The notes below the pieces were generated by a model. The model saw nothing but the letters and a program-made list of their open reading frames with translations. It was not told the DNA's origin and ran no database searches. Source: a virus. Taken from it: a stretch of 61,022 bases of DNA. Positions 25,807-36,400 of the stretch are shown one piece after another. The stretch is taken from IMG/VR virus record IMGVR_UViG_3300025816_001375, positions 1 to 61,022 of that record; one strand, 5' to 3'. Position 1 is the first letter of the stretch. Every line of letters starts with the position of its first letter. The translations under genes were made by a program, and so were the position numbers.

Positions 25807-27310
25807 AATAAATGCAGTAGCTTTAAATCTACACGACCATAATGCTTATGATGGTGTATTTCATAATCAAAGAGAAAGACATACTAGATTTAAACACAAT
25901 TTACCTTATCACGCTGAGGCATACAATCATCAATCAGACATATTAAATCCTGGTGATTATAGACTAAATGATGAATTTACTGAAAAATATTTTAAAAAAC
26001 CTGATAATGGTATATTAGCATTTACTTATACTTTTGGAGGTATAAGAAAATCTAAAGAAGAACTACTAAAGACTGTTTTAAAAGGCCACGATGAAATATT
26101 TGATTATAATCCTAAAACTTTATGGGATAATTATTACAAAGACAATATTTACTTTATAGACCATCATCAATCTCACGCAGCTTATGCCTTTTTAAATTCA
26201 GGTTTTTTAGAGTCAGATATACTTGCTATTGATGGAATAGGTTCTAAATTTAGATGTGTTTTTTTTGATAAGGATTATAACTTGATAGATTTATCAGATA
26301 AATTACCTATTGGTTGGTTATGGAATCATATGTCAAATCTTACAGGTTTTGGCACACTTGGTGCAAGTAAACTTATGGGTAAAGTTGGATATGGAAAATA
26401 TAGCGACTACTATTACAACACCTTTGAAATTATATTTGACGGTCCTATTACAGAAAGAAAACAAGAACATTTTAAAGAAATTGATATAGATAAACATGGA
26501 ATTGATGATCTTGCATTTACCTTACAAAAATTTACTATTGATAAAATTAAAGAGTATGTATTACCACTAAAAACAACTAATAAATTATGTATTGCTGGCG
26601 GTGTCGCATATAATGGATATATGAATGAAATGTTTACTGAATATTATGATGATGTATTTGTACCACCTGCTATAGGTGATGAAGGACAAGCTATAGGTGT
26701 TTATCAACACGCTGACTATATGTTAAATAAAAATATACATAAATCAAACTTATATGCTGGTAAAGAATACGAATTTACTGGTGATGAAAAAGTAGATTAT
26801 AGAGAAGTGGCACAAGCGATTGCTGATGGTAAAATAGTAGGTTGGTTTCAAGGCAAATCAGAAAGTGGTAATCGTGCATTGGGTAATAGAAGTATTTTAG
26901 CAGACCCACGTAATCCTAATATTAAAGATATTATTAATAGTACAATTAAAATGAGAGAAGATTTTAGACCATTTGCACCTGCAGTATTAGAAGAACAATA
27001 TAAAGAATATTTTGATACAAGATTGCCTAGTCCATATATGAGTAGAATATGTAAAGTTAAAACCGATAAAGTTCCTGGTATCACACACGTTGATGGTACG
27101 GCCAGAATACAAACAGTTAATAAAAACGATAATGAAAAGTTTTATAAATTATTATTAGAGTTTTGGTGCATTACAGGTATACCTATGTTATTAAATACAA
27201 GTTTTAATTGTCAGGAACCAATTGTTGAAACACCTAAACAAGCCATCAGAACTTTTAAAAGAACAGCACTAGACTTGCTAGTTATAGGAGATTATATAAT
27301 AAGAAAATGA
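25799..27310 (+). CDS. NodU/CmcH-type O-carbamoyltransferase
   Basis: A 503-residue carbamoyltransferase that moves a carbamoyl group from carbamoyl phosphate, via carbamoyl-AMP, to a hydroxyl, usually on a sugar. The N-terminal Kae1-like half shows 'DHHQSHAAYAFLNSGF' (metal-binding His residues), 'AIDGIG', 'LCIAGGVAYNGYMNE' and 'PPAIGDEGQAIG'. The C-terminal half shows 'QGKSESGNRALGNRSILADPR' and 'REDFRPFAPAV', family hallmarks, and ends with 'LLNTSFNCQEPIVETP'. Somewhat short of the 550-600 usual. Known in several marine phages. It overlaps the methyltransferase by ATGA. Confidence 0.92.
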   Translation: MIKINAVALNLHDHNAYDGVFHNQRERHTRFKHNLPYHAEAYNHQSDILNPGDYRLNDEFTEKYFKKPDNGILAFTYTFGGIRKSKEELLKTVLKGHDEIFDYNPKTLWDNYYKDNIYFIDHHQSHAAYAFLNSGFLESDILAIDGIGSKFRCVFFDKDYNLIDLSDKLPIGWLWNHMSNLTGFGTLGASKLMGKVGYGKYSDYYYNTFEIIFDGPITERKQEHFKEIDIDKHGIDDLAFTLQKFTIDKIKEYVLPLKTTNKLCIAGGVAYNGYMNEMFTEYYDDVFVPPAIGDEGQAIGVYQHADYMLNKNIHKSNLYAGKEYEFTGDEKVDYREVAQAIADGKIVGWFQGKSESGNRALGNRSILADPRNPNIKDIINSTIKMREDFRPFAPAVLEEQYKEYFDTRLPSPYMSRICKVKTDKVPGITHVDGTARIQTVNKNDNEKFYKLLLEFWCITGIPMLLNTSFNCQEPIVETPKQAIRTFKRTALDLLVIGDYIIRK

Positions 27311-27993
27311 TTGATAAGATAGATTTAAATTTATTTAAAAGAATTATACACGAAGGCAGACACAACGTTGATCTTTTAGACTCGTATAGTATAAATCAAT
27401 TTAGAGCAAAAGAAAGACTAATTAATCACGTTGAAAAATTAGGCATTGTAAACGAAAGTAGTGAGATAGTGATTATGGGTGGTTGGTATGGTAGTATTTT
27501 TATACCTGCCTTTAAACATGTAAAGAAGATTACCTTAATAGATTCAGATAAAGAAGTTATTAACATTGCTACTAATAGACTATTCTATGATTATGATAAT
27601 GTTGAATTTATATGTGATGATGTATTTGAAACATTTAAAGAAAAACAATTTAAAAATGTTGACTTGTTTATTAATACTGCTTGTGAACATATGCGACCTA
27701 TGAAAGAATGGGGACCATTAGGACCTAGATCAAAACATTTTAATTCAAAGTTTGGTGTACCTGTTACACGTAAAGAAGCATGGTGGGAGAGAGTTGCACC
27801 TACACACTTTGCGTTTCAATCTAATAATATGTTTCATATACCCACCCATATAAATTGTTGTAATACTATTGAAGAATTTAAAGAACAGCTGCCAAATAAA
27901 GAATTTAATGGCGTTGAATCTAAAGTGCTTGTAGAAGATAAAATTAAAGATGAACGTGGAACAAGATTTTTATTAATAGGTGAGATGAGATGA
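27307..27993 (+). CDS. Class I SAM-dependent methyltransferase-like protein
   Basis: A 228-residue Rossmann protein. 'EIVIMGGWYGSIFIPAF' is motif I (a GxxxG-like loop), 'KITLIDSDKEVINIA' contains the acidic residue for the SAM ribose, and 'VEFICDDVFE' is motif III. 'VDLFINTACEHM' is in motif IV position. No nucleic-acid binding domain is seen, so a small-molecule or sugar substrate is likely. The gene is sandwiched by ATGA overlaps between carbamoyltransferase and glycosyltransferase. Confidence 0.72.
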   Translation: MIDKIDLNLFKRIIHEGRHNVDLLDSYSINQFRAKERLINHVEKLGIVNESSEIVIMGGWYGSIFIPAFKHVKKITLIDSDKEVINIATNRLFYDYDNVEFICDDVFETFKEKQFKNVDLFINTACEHMRPMKEWGPLGPRSKHFNSKFGVPVTRKEAWWERVAPTHFAFQSNNMFHIPTHINCCNTIEEFKEQLPNKEFNGVESKVLVEDKIKDERGTRFLLIGEMR

Positions 27994-28862
27994 AAAGAGT
28001 AATATTCAGTTTTTATATTGACATACCAAAAGAACAACTAGATATATTTGATAAGGATTTACCTATTATAAAAAATCAAAAGGCCAAACCTATAAACTAC
28101 ATAACTAAAGATGAATTGAAAAAACATTATATAAGACTTTTAGTGTCAAAACAAGCATATGCAAAAAAACTAGGCTATGATTTTAAGTTGTTTGAGTATG
28201 ATACAAATTGGATTTTGTTTGAAAATCAATTAAAAAATAAACATCCATATCTGACAACCTACAATATTGTTAATTTTTACAAATTACATTTATTATATGA
28301 ACTGTCAAAACAATATGATGAAATTCTTTATTTAGATTTTGACGTTGTACCTATGCAAAACATAGACTTTTTTGAACATTGGGATTTATCAAAAGGTATT
28401 GCTGTGCTAAACAATAATGATAGAGTGGTAGTGCCAGAAAATGTAAATGAAGCCTCAACTACGATAAGAAGTCCTACAGCAAAATTTTATAACGCTCAAG
28501 CAATGTTATTTGAAAAGGGATTAAGTACAAAAAATGATGTAATTAATACAGGTATAGTGGGTGCAAACGCTGAATACTTAAATAGATTAGCATATTTTAA
28601 AGACTTTGATAAAAACTTAAAACTAATGACAGATTTAACGAAAGAATCAGACTTACATCCACCTAAAATTACAAAGTTTTTTGGTTGGGATAATGAAACT
28701 TTATTTGCAGTAAAAATAAAAGAAAATGACGTACCTATTTTATGGTTGGATGATAAATGGCATTATTTTTTTTCAAATCAATATCACGTACCTAGTAAAA
28801 CTATATTATGCCATACTATTAATAAAAAATTTGACATAGTATGGAGAGCAATGGATGCTTAA
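27990..28862 (+). CDS. GT-A glycosyltransferase-like protein (first of three)
   Basis: A 290-residue protein. The metal-binding DxD is 'LYLDFDVVPMQNIDFFEHW' near residue 115, preceded by 'FYKLHLLYELSKQYDEIL', a pattern of GT8/GT32-like sugar transferases. 'KLFEYDTNW' upstream fits the nucleotide pocket. No membrane segment is seen. The ATG overlaps the methyltransferase stop; the next glycosyltransferase starts 8 nt before this stop. The three in tandem suggest an oligosaccharide built by successive transfers. Confidence 0.7.
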   Translation: MKRVIFSFYIDIPKEQLDIFDKDLPIIKNQKAKPINYITKDELKKHYIRLLVSKQAYAKKLGYDFKLFEYDTNWILFENQLKNKHPYLTTYNIVNFYKLHLLYELSKQYDEILYLDFDVVPMQNIDFFEHWDLSKGIAVLNNNDRVVVPENVNEASTTIRSPTAKFYNAQAMLFEKGLSTKNDVINTGIVGANAEYLNRLAYFKDFDKNLKLMTDLTKESDLHPPKITKFFGWDNETLFAVKIKENDVPILWLDDKWHYFFSNQYHVPSKTILCHTINKKFDIVWRAMDA

Positions 28863-29574
28863 AATCTGTACAGTATATTTTGACGATTTTTATACACCTG
28901 ATTATGTTTCTAAACTTTACTATAGTTTAAAAAAACATTCAACAGTTGACTTTGAGTTTATATGTATAAGTGATACAGATGTTGAAGCAGATGTAATTTT
29001 ACCTTACAACCACAATAGCAACATAGTTAGACATTGGCATAAACTAAAGTTTTTTAGTCCACAATTTGCATATCAAAATACAAATGATGACATTATTGTT
29101 ATGGACATAGATCAAGTTATTGTTAATAATATAGATGATCTATTAAACTATCCAGTAGAACAAAATGAGCTAGTAACATATGGCCAATGGTGGGAAAATA
29201 AATTAGGTATCAATGGTGGCTTTTATAAATTTAAATCAGGTTCATTGAAGTTTGTATGGGACGACTTCGCACTTAATCCAGAATATTGGCAATTACACTT
29301 TTATAACAACGGTACTGTGCATAAAAAATATTATGGAGAACAAAATTATGTTAAATGGAAAATATTAGAACACAAAGCAAAACTAACTAAAACGCCTAGT
29401 GAATGGATTGCAAAATACACAGATGACTACAATGAAAATTTAAAACTAAATCAAATGTATATGCAGAAATTTGATACTGATTATATGATATTAGATAAAG
29501 AAGTAAACGATAAATTAAAAGTTATACATTTTACAGGTGTAGGAAGAAAAATAAATGAGAATTATTTGTTGTAG
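28855..29574 (+). CDS. GT-A glycosyltransferase-like protein (second of three)
   Basis: A 239-residue protein with a GT-A fold pattern. 'ICTVYFDDFYTPDYVSKLYYSLKKHS' is the nucleotide-binding start, 'IIVMDIDQVIVNNIDDLLNY' is the DxD region, and 'GGFYKFKSG' is the acceptor-side loop. Related to its neighbours on both sides. It overlaps the next gene by 20 nt. Donor and acceptor unknown. Confidence 0.68.
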   Translation: MLKICTVYFDDFYTPDYVSKLYYSLKKHSTVDFEFICISDTDVEADVILPYNHNSNIVRHWHKLKFFSPQFAYQNTNDDIIVMDIDQVIVNNIDDLLNYPVEQNELVTYGQWWENKLGINGGFYKFKSGSLKFVWDDFALNPEYWQLHFYNNGTVHKKYYGEQNYVKWKILEHKAKLTKTPSEWIAKYTDDYNENLKLNQMYMQKFDTDYMILDKEVNDKLKVIHFTGVGRKINENYLL

Positions 29575-30127
29575 ATTTGGTAAAAAATTTACTCAATGGC
29601 ACGTTGATAACCTAAAACATATGATAGACGAATACTCTGGTCTAAAGTATGATAGTTTTGAAGTTATAGAAGATGACCTATATGGTAATTGGTTTAACAA
29701 GTTTCAGATGTACGAAAAGTTCCGAGATGGTGAAAATCTATATTTTGATTTAGATGTGATAATCTATAATAAATTACCTAATCTTATAAGAGAAAAATTT
29801 ACATTATTAGATGATACATGGTGGAGAGAGCCTGCTCATACACCTTTAAACTCATCCATAGTATCTTGGACAGGAGACGTATCCTATATATGGGATAAGT
29901 TTAGAAAATATGATGAGTTTTTTATAGACACTTACACTAGAGGTAGTGACGAGTGGTACTATAAAAATATAAAGTATGAAACCTTTGATAGGATATGTCC
30001 TTCAATAAAAGACTATCTCTACTATAAACCTTTATCCTACAGTATGTGTACACTCGGTCAAATGCACCATCTACAAGAAAAAGGATGGTCAGGTTGGTAT
30101 TCTAATTATTTTTTACCTATACATTGA
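29555..30127 (+). CDS. GT-A glycosyltransferase-like protein (third of three)
   Basis: A 190-residue short member. 'GNWFNKFQMYEKFRDGENLYFDLDVIIYNKL' contains the DxD (FDLDV), and 'NSSIVSWTGDVSYIWDKF' matches the loop after the DxD in the second copy. It ends the plus-strand operon that starts at 19974 and converges with a minus-strand gene, overlapping it by 22 nt. I see no hairpin terminator between the two. Confidence 0.65.
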   Translation: MRIICCRFGKKFTQWHVDNLKHMIDEYSGLKYDSFEVIEDDLYGNWFNKFQMYEKFRDGENLYFDLDVIIYNKLPNLIREKFTLLDDTWWREPAHTPLNSSIVSWTGDVSYIWDKFRKYDEFFIDTYTRGSDEWYYKNIKYETFDRICPSIKDYLYYKPLSYSMCTLGQMHHLQEKGWSGWYSNYFLPIH

Positions 30128-30600
30128 ATAGCCGCTGAAAGAATATCTAATTTATTTTTAGCTTTTCTTAATTCTTTTTTAGCGTCTTCATTTGTAGATT
30201 CTTTGATAGAGTTTAGTTCAAATAAAGCAAGTTTTAAAGCAAAAACGTGATCCGCATTATCATCATCCTCAAACAAAGAAGTTACTAAAGTTGGATAAAA
30301 TTTAGTATCAATCCTTTCACTATCCATAATAAGACCATCTTTTTGTGCAATTCTTATCACAGTTTCTTCAAATAACTTTCTTTCATCTTTAGATTTTTGA
30401 TATGTAGACTCGTGTAGTTGATCCAGGTTCATATATTTTGATAAAGCTTTAAATTGTTCTCCATTTTCATCATATGGTATAATGGTAGTAAAAACACCTT
30501 TTTTATCTTCAGTTGTTGTTTGCACTTCTATATTTTGTCGTTCATTGTCTATAAAATATGCAGTTAAAAAATTATCTTTTAAATATTCTTCAGTTATCAT
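30106..30600 (-). CDS. Conserved phage hypothetical protein
   Basis: A 164-residue acidic, mostly helical protein starting MITEEYLKDNFLTAYFIDNERQNIEVQTTTEDKKG. The 'FTTIIPYDENGEQFKAL' segment and a helical C-terminus resemble short proteins found near tail genes in marine T4-like phages. Function not known. The ATG overlaps the epimerase gene by 11 nt, and the two are the only minus-strand genes between the accessory operon and the tail genes. Confidence 0.6.
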   Translation of the reverse strand: MITEEYLKDNFLTAYFIDNERQNIEVQTTTEDKKGVFTTIIPYDENGEQFKALSKYMNLDQLHESTYQKSKDERKLFEETVIRIAQKDGLIMDSERIDTKFYPTLVTSLFEDDDNADHVFALKLALFELNSIKESTNEDAKKELRKAKNKLDILSAAIQCIGKK

Positions 30601-31318
30601 TTCGGTTCTCCTTTATATAATTATATAGGTCAATTTTTGGTGACCATCCAATTGTATTTAGTAGGGTATTATCAGCAAGGTTATCTAATCGTTCAAACGC
30701 ATTTCCCACAACACGTTTACAATCAATTTTAAAATAATCCATCAACTCTATAAGATTATTTGTTTTTCCTGAACCTATATCTGTAATACCCTTTAAGTTT
30801 GATTTAATCAAACTGTCTATCGCTCTCACTAAATCGTCAACGTGTATAAAATCTCTACTATGATTTGTGTTAATGTAAGGAACATCATTTCGTAATATTC
30901 TTGGTATTAACATTGTATCTCTAGCATTAGGACCATATACGGTTGTAAATCTCATACCAACACTATTTTCTGGAGCAATTTGCTCAAGGCTATACTTACT
31001 CATAGCATATGGATTTTTCCAAGGCTCGTGTGCTGTTGATGAACTTGCGTATAAGATTCTTGTGTCTTTGAAATAATCAAAAAGTCTTTGACCTGCGATT
31101 ACATTTTGTTCCCAATATTCTGTAGGTCTATCTAAACTATCTCGTACACCAGAAAGGCCAGCAAGATGTATAACTAAATCTACGTTATATTTTAAGTCGC
31201 AAGTAAGCAGATCATTGCCTGTTTGTTTATCCAGACAAATTACTTTGTGATTAATTTTTAAAAAGTTGAATAGGTGTTGGCCTATAAAGCCTTCACTACC
31301 AGTTAATAATATATTCAT
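30590..31318 (-). CDS. NAD-dependent sugar epimerase/dehydratase (SDR)
   Basis: A 242-residue extended short-chain dehydrogenase. The NAD loop is G7-x-x-G10-x-x-G13 ('TGSEGFIG'). 'LVIHLAGLSGVRDS' and 'ILYASSSTAH' are next, then the Y104-x3-K108 catalytic pair ('YAMSK') and 'RFTTVYGP', 'SRDFIHVDDLVRA' as in NDP-sugar epimerases. It is shorter than the usual 310, with a trimmed C-terminus. It can supply an NDP-sugar for the aminotransferase and glycosyltransferases of the adjoining plus-strand operon. A near-consensus late element (AATAAATA) lies at 31343-31350. Confidence 0.85.
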   Translation of the reverse strand: MNILLTGSEGFIGQHLFNFLKINHKVICLDKQTGNDLLTCDLKYNVDLVIHLAGLSGVRDSLDRPTEYWEQNVIAGQRLFDYFKDTRILYASSSTAHEPWKNPYAMSKYSLEQIAPENSVGMRFTTVYGPNARDTMLIPRILRNDVPYINTNHSRDFIHVDDLVRAIDSLIKSNLKGITDIGSGKTNNLIELMDYFKIDCKRVVGNAFERLDNLADNTLLNTIGWSPKIDLYNYIKENRNDN

Positions 31319-31348
31319 AATTCATAATATAGTTTTTAAATCTATTTA

Positions 31349-32290
31349 TTAAGATTTTATAATTCGTAAATAATATGTGTTACTTGTTACCGCTGAACCA
31401 TCAGGAAACTCTTGTGCTCTATAATCATCAGCGTTTACAAACAATTGTTGATAGTTACCAGAACCATTTAAAATAGTATCTGCAATACCAGAACCTCTTG
31501 TATTACCTGTTGCTACAGTTCCTAACGTGTAACTTAAAGCGTATCCATCACTTGATGAAGCAGCTGTATATCTAACCCATTCTTGTAGTAATGAATCAAA
31601 TGCAGCCGTTGTAAATTCTTTAACGTCATTAGAACCATCCAAGAAGAACGGTTCGGTATATGTTGCACTTACACCATCAATTCTATGTAAGTAATAGTTT
31701 GTAACTGTTGTTGGTTGGTCAAGTGTTTCAGGAATACCACCAGCAGTATATAAAGATGTATCTGCTCTTGTATCTGAAAAGATTGGTGTTGAAGCACCAG
31801 ACACTTCAGTTGAACCTGAAACAGAAGCTGTAGTTGCAATATGATATGTTCCAGCTTGTGATGATGTTACTGAACCAGAAGCTAATAAGTCAATTGCAGG
31901 ATGTAAAAATGTATCTTTTACATCTGTTAAAGACATCGCTTGAATTTGACCACTTGCGTTATAATACACAGGCCAAGTTTTACCAGTATCACTTGTAGGT
32001 GTTACTGAAGCATTTGCTGAACTAATTTTGTCGTATGTTACTGTAACTGTACTTGGTTCTGCTGTTGTGGCTTCACTTGGGAATGCTGTTGTACTTGTTG
32101 ACTGTGCTCCCGCTTGCTTTCTTGTATCTGTAATACTTCCGATATTACCACCAGAACCTACAACGGATAAAGCAACACTAGGGTTTAGTGAATATTGATA
32201 GACTGCTCTAGCTACGATTGCATCGACCATAGTAGTGTCCATCTCTCGTAAGTCTCCGCTTACGTTATATAAAGGTTTTCTTACTGCCAT
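31349..32290 (-). CDS. Virion structural protein, marine T4-like type
   Basis: A 313-residue protein starting MAVRKPLYNVSGDLREMDTTMVDAIVARAVYQYSLNPSVALSVV. The end is 'EFPDGSAVTSNTYYLRIIKS'. This architecture, a helical start followed by a Ser/Thr-rich beta region, is common in tail proteins encoded near the DUF4815 gene in marine T4-like phages. No enzyme motif is seen. A late promoter (32351-32358) lies 60 bp upstream. The exact position on the virion is unknown. Confidence 0.68.
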   Translation of the reverse strand: MAVRKPLYNVSGDLREMDTTMVDAIVARAVYQYSLNPSVALSVVGSGGNIGSITDTRKQAGAQSTSTTAFPSEATTAEPSTVTVTYDKISSANASVTPTSDTGKTWPVYYNASGQIQAMSLTDVKDTFLHPAIDLLASGSVTSSQAGTYHIATTASVSGSTEVSGASTPIFSDTRADTSLYTAGGIPETLDQPTTVTNYYLHRIDGVSATYTEPFFLDGSNDVKEFTTAAFDSLLQEWVRYTAASSSDGYALSYTLGTVATGNTRGSGIADTILNGSGNYQQLFVNADDYRAQEFPDGSAVTSNTYYLRIIKS

Positions 32291-32350
32291 AATTTCTCCA
32301 TTTTTTCCTATGGTACCACTTTCATATAGTAAGTACCTTACTTATTTCTA

Positions 32351-32358
32351 TATTTATA
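32351..32358 (-). promoter_or_regulatory. T4-type late promoter
   Basis: Exact TATAAATA on the minus strand, 60 bp before the structural gene starting at 32290. Confidence 0.65.
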
Positions 32359-32364
32359 CATGTA

Positions 32365-33201
32365 TTAAGCGCCAGCTCCATACATAGTTTTTACTACTGT
32401 TCCCGCAGAGTCTAATATCTGCAAAGACACTACACTTTTTAGTTGATCCTGACCTATAGCATCATTTGCAATATTTGCCTCAGCTATTGTATCAGTTCCT
32501 ATCATACTTCCAGTTATTACTCCTGAACTACCTGTAGTTATTACTGTACCATCTTCGTCTGGTAGTGTAATTGTTCTATCAGCAGTTGGGTCTGTGACTG
32601 TTAGTATTGTTTCAAATGCGTCATCTGTTGTACCTTCAAAAACTAATTTAAAAGTTGCATTTAAATTTATATCAGATCCAAATCTTACAGGACCTGTTGT
32701 ATTTAATATGTTTGTATTAGCTGCTGATGGATTAATTTGTGTAGATCCTGCTGTAATTGTTCCAGACGCTGTTACGTTATCATTTATTGTTACAGTACCA
32801 CTATCACTTGAAGAAATTGTATTTCCAGAAACATCAATAGTACCTAGTCTATGTGTGCCTGTACCATTTGCGTTAAGATTTCCTGGTATAGTAACATCAT
32901 TAGGTAATGAAAATGTAACTGTATCTGTAGCTGAAACTGTAGCTGTAACTTGATTAGCTGTACTTGCAAAAGTAATTGTTTGAGTATTAGAAACTGTTTG
33001 AGTATTAGAACCGTCAGTAATATCAAATCCTAAACTTCCAGAAATAGAAGTATATAACTCATTTACAGCACCAATTACTGATGTTGCAGTAATACCAGAA
33101 TCAAGTGTAGCAATATCACCAAAATCTTGTGATGATAACGCATTAAACTCGGTTCTAAATTCTTCGAGTGTTTGTGTTGCTGATATTGTTCTTGCAGCCA
33201 T
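32365..33201 (-). CDS. Tail fibre-like protein
   Basis: A 278-residue protein. The N-terminal part (MAARTISATQTLEEFRTEFNALSSQDFGDI) is a helical anchor seen in marine T4-like fibre proteins, followed by beta repeats. '[34 protein letters not shown]' is the same module as in the fibres at 3317, 6072 and 13170. The C-terminus (VVSLQILDSAGTVVKTMYGAGA) is a diverged copy of the tag found at 3317 and 41073. The start overlaps the stop of the short gene upstream. Confidence 0.78.
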   Translation of the reverse strand: MAARTISATQTLEEFRTEFNALSSQDFGDIATLDSGITATSVIGAVNELYTSISGSLGFDITDGSNTQTVSNTQTITFASTANQVTATVSATDTVTFSLPNDVTIPGNLNANGTGTHRLGTIDVSGNTISSSDSGTVTINDNVTASGTITAGSTQINPSAANTNILNTTGPVRFGSDINLNATFKLVFEGTTDDAFETILTVTDPTADRTITLPDEDGTVITTGSSGVITGSMIGTDTIAEANIANDAIGQDQLKSVVSLQILDSAGTVVKTMYGAGA

Positions 33202-33422
33202 TATTTTTTAATTACCTCTTTTAATAATTTTTTAATTTCAAATAATTCATTTTTTAAAGTATTTATCTCTTTTACTGTATCTCTAAATACGTCACCTTGT
33301 TTTTGTCTATTCTTGTGACGTGACATATAAGTTTGATATTCACTTTTGTTTACATTTACAATTGCGTTAGAACTTGTATCTCTAACTAAACTTGCAAACC
33401 CTTCAACTTGTAATTTTGTCAT
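33201..33422 (-). CDS. Short coiled-coil tail-region protein
   Basis: A 73-residue protein if read from the ATG at 33422 (MTKLQVEGFASLVRDTSSNAIVN). This start lies directly after the stop of the 2033-residue gene and avoids the six extra residues of a longer frame. 'NKSEYQTYMSRHKNRQ' is followed by a heptad-like C-terminal helix ('IKKLLKEVIKK'). Such short proteins sit next to the DUF4815 gene in marine T4-like phages; function unknown. Confidence 0.72.
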   Translation of the reverse strand: MTKLQVEGFASLVRDTSSNAIVNVNKSEYQTYMSRHKNRQKQGDVFRDTVKEINTLKNELFEIKKLLKEVIKK

Positions 33423-33423
33423 A

Positions 33424-36400
33424 TTAGATAGCCAATGCAATACCTCTCATATCTCTCAATACAGGTGGATATGATGAATTGGTTCCTTTCATTACTATTT
33501 TAAGTTGGAATGATGTAAAGTCGTGTATATCGGTTGCTGAATATTTGTATTCTCTAAACGTACTATCATCCTCAGCGGGTGTTATTGATACGTCAGGACT
33601 TCCGTCCGTGTTAAATGGTGTCCAGCTTATATCGTCAAGTTGTCTTTCTTCATCTGGTCCTGAAACTCTAAAATACATTTCTACTTCAGATGTTGCTCTA
33701 ATGTTTGCAGTCAATCTTATGTCTAATGCTTTAGAGTTGTTTTCTAAAATAACTGGTTTAGTACAATACACAGCAGCTGATGATGTTCCTAAATTATTTG
33801 TATCAGTAAGATAATCTGGAGTATTGCTTGAAGTAGGACTATTTAATCTATTTGAAATTGTAAATGCACTCATTCTTTGAGTATCTAATACAGGAGAAAG
33901 TTTAGTATTTACAGTTGTCATTTCTAATATTGTATAGAAAGATTTGCCAACACCTTTTGCTGCAACACCCAATGCAGTATCTCCTGACTCATTTATTTCA
34001 CTTGCAACCATTTGAGGTGATGTGAAAAATAAGTTATCATTATTTACAACGGCAAGTTTATTTGCAGCTGATGTCAACGTAAATTGTGTTTCTGATCCGT
34101 GTATTGATTTACCTGTAGATGTTCTTACAAAATAATCTATAGTTGTACCAGGTACATTCATTGTTTGAATACCACCTAAATTTAAAACATCAAATGTTCT
34201 ATTTTGAGTTGCTGTAACTGTAGCACCACCAATATCACCTGTTGCAGTTGCTGTGCCAGAACCTAAAGTTATGTCATAACTGTCTAAAGTTACATTTGAA
34301 ATACTTGTATATGTTCCATTAATTGGATCTGTAGTTGTATCTATTCCATTGTATGTTCCACTTGGAATACCAGCAATTGTTACTGAATTGTTTGTACCAT
34401 TCATACCGTGATTTGGATGGAATACTCTAATTACACTAGAACTATTTGTTGTTCTTAAAGGATTATTTTTTAATGTTCTTGTAGATAAAGTGTCGTTTGT
34501 TAATGTGACTGTACCTGTAACTTGACTAAATTCTGCTCTTCTCAATTTGAATTTCATATCTTCATTTTGTTCAGCAGACCATGTCATACCATTTTGAGAT
34601 TTAAATAATACACCAGCATAAGGTTGAGCCGATATTGTTCTATTTGAGTCTAATGATGTTTCACCTATTCTTGCTACGTAAGCATTGTAATCTTGTGAGT
34701 TAGCCATTACAACAAAACAATACTCTACGTTGTTTTGTATATACACTGGACTTGAAAATGTAAATTTAGTTGCAACAGTACCATCTGTACTTGTATTTAC
34801 ATCGCCAGGATTTAAAGTTACTTCCGAGAATGGTAATATTTTTTGTCCTGGATAACCATTAACAACATCTCTAACTTGAACTGTAACTGGTATAGCACTA
34901 TCTTTTGTACTAAAGAATATATCAATTGAGGTTAAGAATACTCCACCCTCATCATCAATTAAAAATGTTTGTGCTAAAGGATCGTGGTAACCAACTTGTC
35001 TTTCTTCCGTTCTTGTAGATGTTCTTGTAATAGACTGTGTTTCGGTAACACTTCTCATTTCAACACGAGCTTCTCTACTTGATAAAATAGTTTCTCTTAC
35101 AGTTTCTAATAAACCTCTTGCAACATACTCAACGTTTGCAGCTGTTTCTACGTTTGCATTTGTTAAACTATTTGAAGAAGAACTTGTTAATCTGAATAAT
35201 CTTTGACCTGTTCTCCATCTAGGATTTGAACTAGTTTTAGGATCAGGTATTGCAAAAGTACCTTCAACTCTACCATTTGAATCTGTAATTAAATTACCAC
35301 CCAATGAACCACCATCAGGTGTTACATATGAAGATATGTCAACATTATCAAAGAATGGATAAACTTTTGTATTTGGTTTTAATCTTGTTGCAACAAATGT
35401 TAATGTTCTACTTCTAATAAAAGGAACAAATGCAACAGAAACAACTCTATCACCAATTGATGTTCTTACTGTTTCTGGTATTGCAACTGCTCTAATTCCT
35501 GTTCTTGTTTGCGATACTTGTTGAGCAGTAGTTACTTCTTCTTTTGCAATTACTCTCCAACCATGACCACCTCTTTTTTCGTATGTACCAACTCGTCTTC
35601 TTTCAGTTTCTATAGGTCTTCCTGTCCATGTATCTTGCCATGAATTCCAAACTGTTGACATAGGAAATTCAGATAACTGTCCACTATTACCAGTTTGTCT
35701 TGTTAAGTTATCCCAACTACCATTAGGATTATTAATAACAAGTTCTGGTGCTCTTTCTGTTTCTTTCCATTCATCTCCTGGAGGTGTTAATTCTATTGAA
35801 CCTATCCATGTAAATACACCAAACGGATTGACGTTGATAGCCTTACTTGCATAAGGTTGATCTATTAAAGTTGCTTCTGTATATGGTAAAGTTATTAAGT
35901 CACCAGTCTTTTGATAATTTGATGTTGTTCTATCAGCTGCAGTAATTTCTGTACCGTCATCATCTCTTTCAATTAACTGTATAGCATCTTCGTGGAATGT
36001 AGGTCGCATTTCACCCTTTGCATAGTCAATAGAAACTTTATAATCTTTATTTCCTATATCTCCAATATTGTGACCTGTAAAGTTATCTACTACGAAACCA
36101 TTTTTAAATCTATCAAAACCATTTGAGTCTTGTATTTGTAAATTTTGTGCAGCTGTTTCTAATAATGAAAGTTGAGTATAATACTCTACAGTATCAATTC
36201 TACTTTCTATACGACCAATATCTCTCATTGTATATCGTTTATTATCAACGTGTTCTATTCCAACTTCCGAAGTGTCTAAAGTATATGACGGTATATACAA
36301 TGTGTATAAATGCATTGCATTATCTAAAGTACCAGGAACTCTAGGATTAATTGAACTTGCGCCTTTTAAAACTTTAAAGTTACCATCTTTGTCTAAAAAT

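Noticed and set aside
30106-30127. Rho-independent terminator between the convergent genes at 30127 and 30106
   Set aside because: The genes overlap by 22 nt and no hairpin with a T-run is visible; the same holds for the convergent ends near 18220 and 57530.
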